DNA from: Chloroflexi bacterium RBG_16_72_14
GTDB taxonomy: Bacteria > Chloroflexota > Limnocylindria > Limnocylindrales > CSP1-4
Direction: 5' to 3'
DNA: 10,700 nucleotides
NCBI GenBank assembly: GCA_001797035.1
Contig: MGOE01000127.1
Span: forward strand, 10,248 to 20,947
The position numbers and the translations under genes were made by a program. Shown here in pieces: positions 8,076 through 10,700 of this stretch. Numbering within the stretch: the stretch's first letter is position 1; each line of letters begins with the position of its first letter. Below the pieces are notes generated by a model. The model had not been told where the DNA came from, did no database searches, and saw nothing but the letters and a program-made list of their open reading frames with translations.

Positions 8076-8342
8076 TCACGCCTCGCGGAAGATCAGGTCG
8101 TGCTCGTGGACATGGCCCTCGACGGCCAGCGCGACGTCGTCGCCGGGCACCGCATGATCTACCTTCCGGTGCTCGATCTCCATCGAGCTGACCGTCTCGA
8201 CAAGATCGGTCGTATGGCCCCGGATGTGGATGCGATCGCCCACGGCGAGCGGCGCCGTGAGGCGGACCCCGGCGACCGAAAGATGGCTGAACCAGTGGGT
8301 GACGGTGCCAATCGCCTCAGCGGGCCGGTGTTGCTCGGACAT
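8076..8342 (-). CDS. Stand-alone EF-Tu domain-II-like (translation factor-like) small protein
   Basis: The 88-residue protein consists almost entirely of one beta-barrel resembling domain 2 of EF-Tu-type translation factors. Recognisable segments are IGTVTHWFSHL (11-21), VGDRIHIRGHTTD (34-46), SSMEIEH (52-58) and PGDDVAL (66-72). These follow the pattern of the widespread small 'translation elongation factor-like' proteins of about 80-90 residues. No GTPase motifs are present, so it cannot be a full elongation factor. In translation factors this domain contacts tRNA or the ribosome; the role of the free-standing version is not established. The start is fixed by a strong Shine-Dalgarno sequence 6 nt before ATG at 8342. 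An upstream in-frame ATG at 8399 would add 19 residues unlike the family and is rejected. It is monocistronic by appearance, with a hairpin-bearing spacer upstream and 226 bp downstream. Confidence 0.88.
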   Translation of the reverse strand: MSEQHRPAEAIGTVTHWFSHLSVAGVRLTAPLAVGDRIHIRGHTTDLVETVSSMEIEHRKVDHAVPGDDVALAVEGHVHEHDLIFREA

Positions 8343-8348
8343 GCTGGG

Positions 8349-8357
8349 CCTCCTTCC
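8349..8357 (-). promoter_or_regulatory. Strong ribosome-binding site of the EF-Tu domain-II-like gene
   Basis: The minus strand reads GGAAGGAGG followed by a 6 nt spacer and ATG at 8342. This is the best Shine-Dalgarno match in the window. It decides the start in favour of 8342 over the upstream in-frame ATG at 8399. Confidence 0.75.
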
Positions 8358-8400
8358 TGCCACACTGCCTCGGCGCAACGCTACACCCGAGCACGACAAT

Positions 8401-8446
8401 GGTCGAGACGAGCACGTCGTCCCACTCCATGGGCACGTTCTCGACC
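8401..8446 (-). terminator. Imperfect hairpin between the Lys-rich and EF-Tu-like genes, possible terminator
   Basis: GGTCGAGA (8401-8408) and TCTCGACC (8439-8446) are perfect 8-base inverted arms. Inside them a second pair, CCCA/TGGG, and a pair of ACGT blocks can extend the stem with bulges. The element starts 12 nt after the stop of the Lys-rich gene and ends about 58 nt before the EF-Tu-like ATG. There is no following T-run, so intrinsic termination is uncertain. It could instead be a 5' leader structure of the downstream gene or a binding site for a dimeric protein. Confidence 0.4.
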
Positions 8447-8458
8447 CGATCCGCCGGT

Positions 8459-8638
8459 TCAGGTGCTGACACCTGACCGCTGGGCAGGTCGTGGGGGCAG
8501 GTCCGGAACCGCGGCCGCGTCAGCTGCCGCCGGAGAGCCCAGAGAAGAGTCCGTGTTCTTGGGCTTCTTGGCTTCCTGGGCCTTGTCCTTCTGCACCTTC
8601 TTGTCCTTTTGCGCCTGTTTGTTCTTCTTCCTGGCCAT
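8459..8638 (-). CDS. Small Lys-rich, low-complexity protein (59 aa), unknown function
   Basis: The product starts MARKKNKQAQKDKKVQKDK. Its first 28 residues hold eleven Lys plus one Arg, with a repeated QKDK unit. The rest (29-59) is an Ala/Pro/Ser-rich tail without hydrophobic segments, so it is expected to be cytoplasmic, soluble and largely disordered. A good Shine-Dalgarno sequence, AAGGGGAG, lies 4 nt before ATG at 8638. The Lys codons are mostly AAG, which makes this patch visibly less GC-rich than its surroundings. The charge pattern would suit a nucleic-acid or ribosome-associated protein, but that is inference. I recognise no family. A longer in-frame extension upstream of 8638 is open but reads as Arg-rich noise, so the short start is preferred. 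A TAGGAT about 65 bp upstream (8703-8708) could be a -10 box but has no clear -35. Confidence 0.7.
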   Translation of the reverse strand: MARKKNKQAQKDKKVQKDKAQEAKKPKNTDSSLGSPAAADAAAVPDLPPRPAQRSGVST

Positions 8639-8865
8639 GAGACTCCCCTTGGTCTGGCGGCAAGAGCGACGGTCCGAGACTGCGGTCCCGTCGGTCCGCC
8701 TGATCCTAACGAGGCGTGAACTGAGACGTGATCCACCTCTGTCATGGCGTCCCCGGCAGGGTGGATGAGCATCGCCGATCCCTTCGCGGCCGATCCGGAG
8801 TTCGTCCGCCAATACGACGGCCAAGCTGTCTGGGCTCCGCATGCCCGGGGCCAACGGCGACTGAT
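8639..8865. other. Spacer between the Lys-rich gene and the 96-residue gene
   Basis: This spacer of about 230 bp has no confident gene. On the plus strand an ATG at 8765, preceded by AGGGTGG, opens a 58-codon frame ending at 8941. Its first 20 codons look coding (G/C third positions, ADPFAADPEFVRQYDG), but it then runs antisense into the 3' end of the 96-residue gene and becomes Arg/Pro-rich. It could be a gene remnant. The rest presumably holds the promoter of the Lys-rich gene. Confidence 0.3.
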
Positions 8866-9156
8866 CTACCGCCCGTGTAGCGTCCCCGCGCCATGGAACA
8901 CGACGAGGGTCTCCCGCCGGCTCCCGGGACCGACCTGCTGATCGGCGACGCGCGCATGACCCGACAGAGCGCGCCCGTCGGCGGTGTGGCCGGCCAGTTC
9001 TCCCTCTTCGACTTCGGGGCAGGCGCGGGTAAGCGCGCGGGCTTGCCACTGAGATCGGCCGGACGCGTCGTCCCAGCAGTCCACGGTTGCGCTCGGCAAC
9101 GAGACCCCGGCGAAGGTGACGTCATGGAGGCTGAACCGCTCATGTCTCGAGGCCAC
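8866..9156 (-). CDS. Conserved-looking hypothetical protein, 96 aa
   Basis: The start is GTG at 9156, with an in-frame TAG 12 bases upstream that leaves no room for a longer product. The sequence alternates short hydrophobic strands with turns (DVTFAGVSLPSATVDCW at about 12-28, a GELAGHTADGRALSG segment in the middle and LVVFHGAGTLHG near the C-terminus). This suggests a small beta-rich soluble domain. It has two Trp, two Cys, no signal peptide and no membrane segment. Codon third positions are mostly G/C and the residue mix is balanced, unlike the Arg/Pro-rich antisense frame, which supports real coding. A TAGGGT hexamer ends 6 nt before the GTG, where a -10 box for a leaderless transcript would sit; an AGGTGGGG stretch further upstream is too distant for a normal Shine-Dalgarno sequence. 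I recognise no family. Confidence 0.6.
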   Translation of the reverse strand: MASRHERFSLHDVTFAGVSLPSATVDCWDDASGRSQWQARALTRACPEVEEGELAGHTADGRALSGHARVADQQVGPGSRRETLVVFHGAGTLHGR

Positions 9157-9530
9157 GACGAAACCCTACACCCCACCTGAGCGATCACGCGCAGTCGGGG
9201 CTGGCCAATCCGATGCGCCCCTCCCGGCGGCCCGTCCGGGAGCCGACGCCATCCGGGCCCGCGAGGCACCGGATGCGGTCCCGGACCCGATCTCGGTCGC
9301 GAGCGCGATCCGTGATCGCGCGGCCGGATCACCGACTCCAGGATCGACTACCTGAACCCCGCAGCCCGGACCTGGGCCGGCCTGGACGAAGGCCGCTCAG
9401 ACGCGCCCACGCGTTCGCGTTCGAGGCGGTGGTCCCGGGCGCAACGGGATCGGCGGGCTGTACGACCTGCTTGTTCGGCAGGCCGCAACCGGTTGACGCC
9501 TGAGCGGTCGCGCCCTGACACACTCATGAC
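9157..9530. other. Region between divergent genes, containing the PAS remnant
   Basis: This 374 bp stretch separates the minus-strand 96-residue gene from the plus-strand transporter. It therefore must contain promoters for both. Apart from the decayed PAS coding sequence, nothing in either strand looks coding. No clear -35/-10 pair was identified for the transporter; the bases just before its GTG (CACTCATGAC) lack a Shine-Dalgarno sequence. Confidence 0.4.
9251..9496 (+). pseudogene. Degraded PAS-domain remnant with three frameshifts
   Basis: A PAS-like sequence can be read only by changing frame. Frame 1 (about 9263-9325) gives AVPDPISVASAIRD, the start of a PAS sensor domain. A shift near 9325 leads to RITDSRIDYLNPAARTWAGL (9325-9384), the core strand-helix segment with the typical YxNPAA motif. 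A second shift near 9400 gives HAFAFEAVVPGATGSAG (9408-9458). A third near 9455 returns to the first frame for GLYDLLVRQAATG and TGA at 9494-9496. Together these follow the order of PAS domains in bacterial signalling proteins (AIRD-GRI-D-RI-Y-NPAA, then GL-D-LV-TG). No effector domain (kinase, GGDEF, phosphatase) is visible and no start is clear, so this is a fragment. Sequencing or assembly indels are the main alternative. It lies 34 bp before the MFS gene. Confidence 0.6.
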
Positions 9531-10700
9531 GTGCACGCGCCCACCGTCGCGACCACCGCGATCCGCCCCCGGTTGAGCCTCGGGTTGCTGTCGGTCCAGC
9601 ACGCGCTGATCCACGGCCAGTCGGCGCTGTACCCGCTCGTCTACCTCGCGATCATCGACGAGTTCGGCGTCACGCCGGCCACGATCGTCATCCTGTCCAC
9701 GATCGGCAGCATCGCCAGCGGCCTGCTCCAGTACGCGTTCGGGGCCCTCACCCGGCACATCGGCCGCCCGACACTCCTCTGCGGCGGCGGGCTGGTGGTC
9801 GGCGTCGGGACGGCGGCCCAGGCGCTCGCCGGCGGGTTCGGGCTGTTCGCAACGGCGAATGTCGTGTCCCGCGTGGGCGGTGCCCCGCAGCATCCGGTTG
9901 GCAACGCGCTGCTCGCCGACCAGTTCCCGGCGCGCCGGATCGGGACGGCGATCGCGGTGCATGTCTCGGGCGGCAACGTGGGCACCGTGGTGGTGGGGTT
10001 CAGCGCGGCCGTCGCGATCGCTGTGCTCGGCTGGCGCGGCGCCGTGACGGCCCTCGGCGTGCTGGCGGTGATCGTCGCGGTCGCGATCCTGGCCCTGGTG
10101 CGCGAGGCCCAGGCCGATTCGGGGCAGCGGCTCGCTGATGGCCCGCTGCGCAGCCTCTACCGCGCAGTCCTCGCCGACCGCGACCTGCACTGGCTGTACC
10201 TGGCAGCGGTGCTGGGCGGCGGGTCGCGCGGGCTCGGCGTGCTCAACATCTTCGTGCCGCTGTACCTCGACCAGGTCATCGGCCTCGATGTCCCCACCAT
10301 CGGCTTGATGTACGGCGTCCTCCTCGCGGCGAGCGTGCCAGGCCCGCTGGTCGCCGGCTGGCTGTCGGACCGGCTCGGGCGCAAGCCCGTCATCGTCGGG
10401 GTCTACCTCGCCGGGGCGGCGTCGCTGGCGCTGTTCGTCATCGCCGGGCAGGATCGGACGATGCTGTGGGCGGCCATCGCCCTGCTGAGCCTGTTCTCGT
10501 TCGTGGAGAGCCCGCAGCTCCAGGCGCTGCTCGCGGACGTGACGCCGCGCCCCCTGCGGGACGCCGCGTTCAGCACCTACTTCGCGCTGGCGTTCGGGGT
10601 CGGGTCGCTCTGGGGGATCCTGTACGGCGCCGTGGTGGACGCCGGCGGGCCGGGAAGCGGCCTCGGGACGGTGTTCTGGCTGATGGCCGGGGCATCGGTG
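9531..10700 (+). CDS. Major facilitator superfamily (MFS) transporter, 3' end outside window
   Basis: The frame encodes 390 residues to the window edge with no stop. Hydrophobic segments give eleven membrane helices, and a twelfth (FWLMAGASV) starts at the edge, so perhaps 15-40 residues are missing. The canonical MFS motif A is in the central second-half loop, GWLSDRLGRKP at 276-286. The equivalent first-half loop, ALTRHIGRP, is degenerate. The fourth-fifth helix region has HPVGNALLAD near 121 followed by GGNVG, a pattern reminiscent of Fsr/fosmidomycin-resistance-like exporters. That sub-assignment is tentative and the substrate cannot be read from sequence. The start is GTG at 9531, since an in-frame TGA lies five codons upstream. 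The ATG at 9526 is out of frame. No Shine-Dalgarno sequence is evident. Confidence 0.9.
   Translation, partial: MHAPTVATTAIRPRLSLGLLSVQHALIHGQSALYPLVYLAIIDEFGVTPATIVILSTIGSIASGLLQYAFGALTRHIGRPTLLCGGGLVVGVGTAAQALAGGFGLFATANVVSRVGGAPQHPVGNALLADQFPARRIGTAIAVHVSGGNVGTVVVGFSAAVAIAVLGWRGAVTALGVLAVIVAVAILALVREAQADSGQRLADGPLRSLYRAVLADRDLHWLYLAAVLGGGSRGLGVLNIFVPLYLDQVIGLDVPTIGLMYGVLLAASVPGPLVAGWLSDRLGRKPVIVGVYLAGAASLALFVIAGQDRTMLWAAIALLSLFSFVESPQLQALLADVTPRPLRDAAFSTYFALAFGVGSLWGILYGAVVDAGGPGSGLGTVFWLMAGASV

Noticed and set aside
7998..8768. 256-codon plus-strand frame across the EF-Tu-like and Lys-rich genes
   Set aside because: It is antisense to two well-supported small genes with good ribosome-binding sites. 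The Phe/Leu-rich segment is just the complement of the Lys codons, not a membrane helix.
8317..8772. Minus-strand frame including a short hydrophobic stretch (VLVSTIVVLGC)
   Set aside because: It overlaps both small genes out of frame, has no ribosome-binding site at its internal ATG, and the rest is Arg-rich.
8893..9180. 95-codon plus-strand frame opposite the 96-residue gene
   Set aside because: Codon use and residue balance favour the minus strand. The GAGAGK string is not a real P-loop context.
9348..10190. 280-codon minus-strand frame opposite the MFS transporter
   Set aside because: It is a charged, Arg/Asp/Ala-rich mirror of a clear membrane-transporter frame.
1..10700. CRISPR array, tRNA/rRNA, insertion sequence or phage features
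   Set aside because: No regularly spaced repeats, cloverleaf-type elements, transposase motifs or terminal inverted repeats with target duplications were seen by eye.

Overview
The window is a high-GC bacterial chromosome segment. Its genes are densely packed, with strong G/C preference at third codon positions and several GTG starts. The mix of a very large cyclic beta-1,2-glucan synthase-like protein, a stand-alone EF-Tu domain-II-like protein and an actinobacterial/Chloroflexota-like divergent endonuclease V suggests a high-GC member of the Chloroflexota or a related soil/sediment lineage. This placement is inference: there is no rRNA or other phylogenetic marker here.

Layout. Positions 1-6966 (minus strand) are one uninterrupted reading frame of 2,322 codons. 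It encodes most of an NdvB/ChvB/Cgs-type cyclic beta-1,2-glucan synthase, whose C-terminal GH94 catalytic barrel lies beyond the left edge. Upstream of it, also on the minus strand, are a divergent endonuclease V family protein (7127-7849), an 88-residue EF-Tu domain-II-like protein (8076-8342), a 59-residue Lys-rich protein (8459-8638) and a 96-residue protein of unknown function (8866-9156). The plus strand then carries a frameshifted PAS-domain remnant (about 9251-9496) and an MFS transporter (9531 to the right edge) that runs off the window inside its last membrane helix.

Functional reading. The dominant system is the glucan synthase. A membrane-embedded GT84 domain would polymerise UDP-glucose into beta-1,2-glucan, a central glycoamylase-like (GH189-type) region would cyclise it, and the GH94 region would set chain length by phosphorolysis. 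The small genes are separated by 100-230 bp, several have their own ribosome-binding sites, and a hairpin lies between two of them. They look like independent transcription units rather than one operon with the synthase. No CRISPR array, insertion sequence, tRNA or rRNA was seen.

Most notable points: (i) the endonuclease V homologue has lost several canonical active-site residues but keeps the surrounding family motifs; (ii) the PAS domain is readable only by switching frame three times; (iii) a cyclic glucan synthase, classically a Gram-negative periplasmic-glucan enzyme, occurs in what may be a lineage without a conventional periplasm; (iv) there are three small, poorly known genes.
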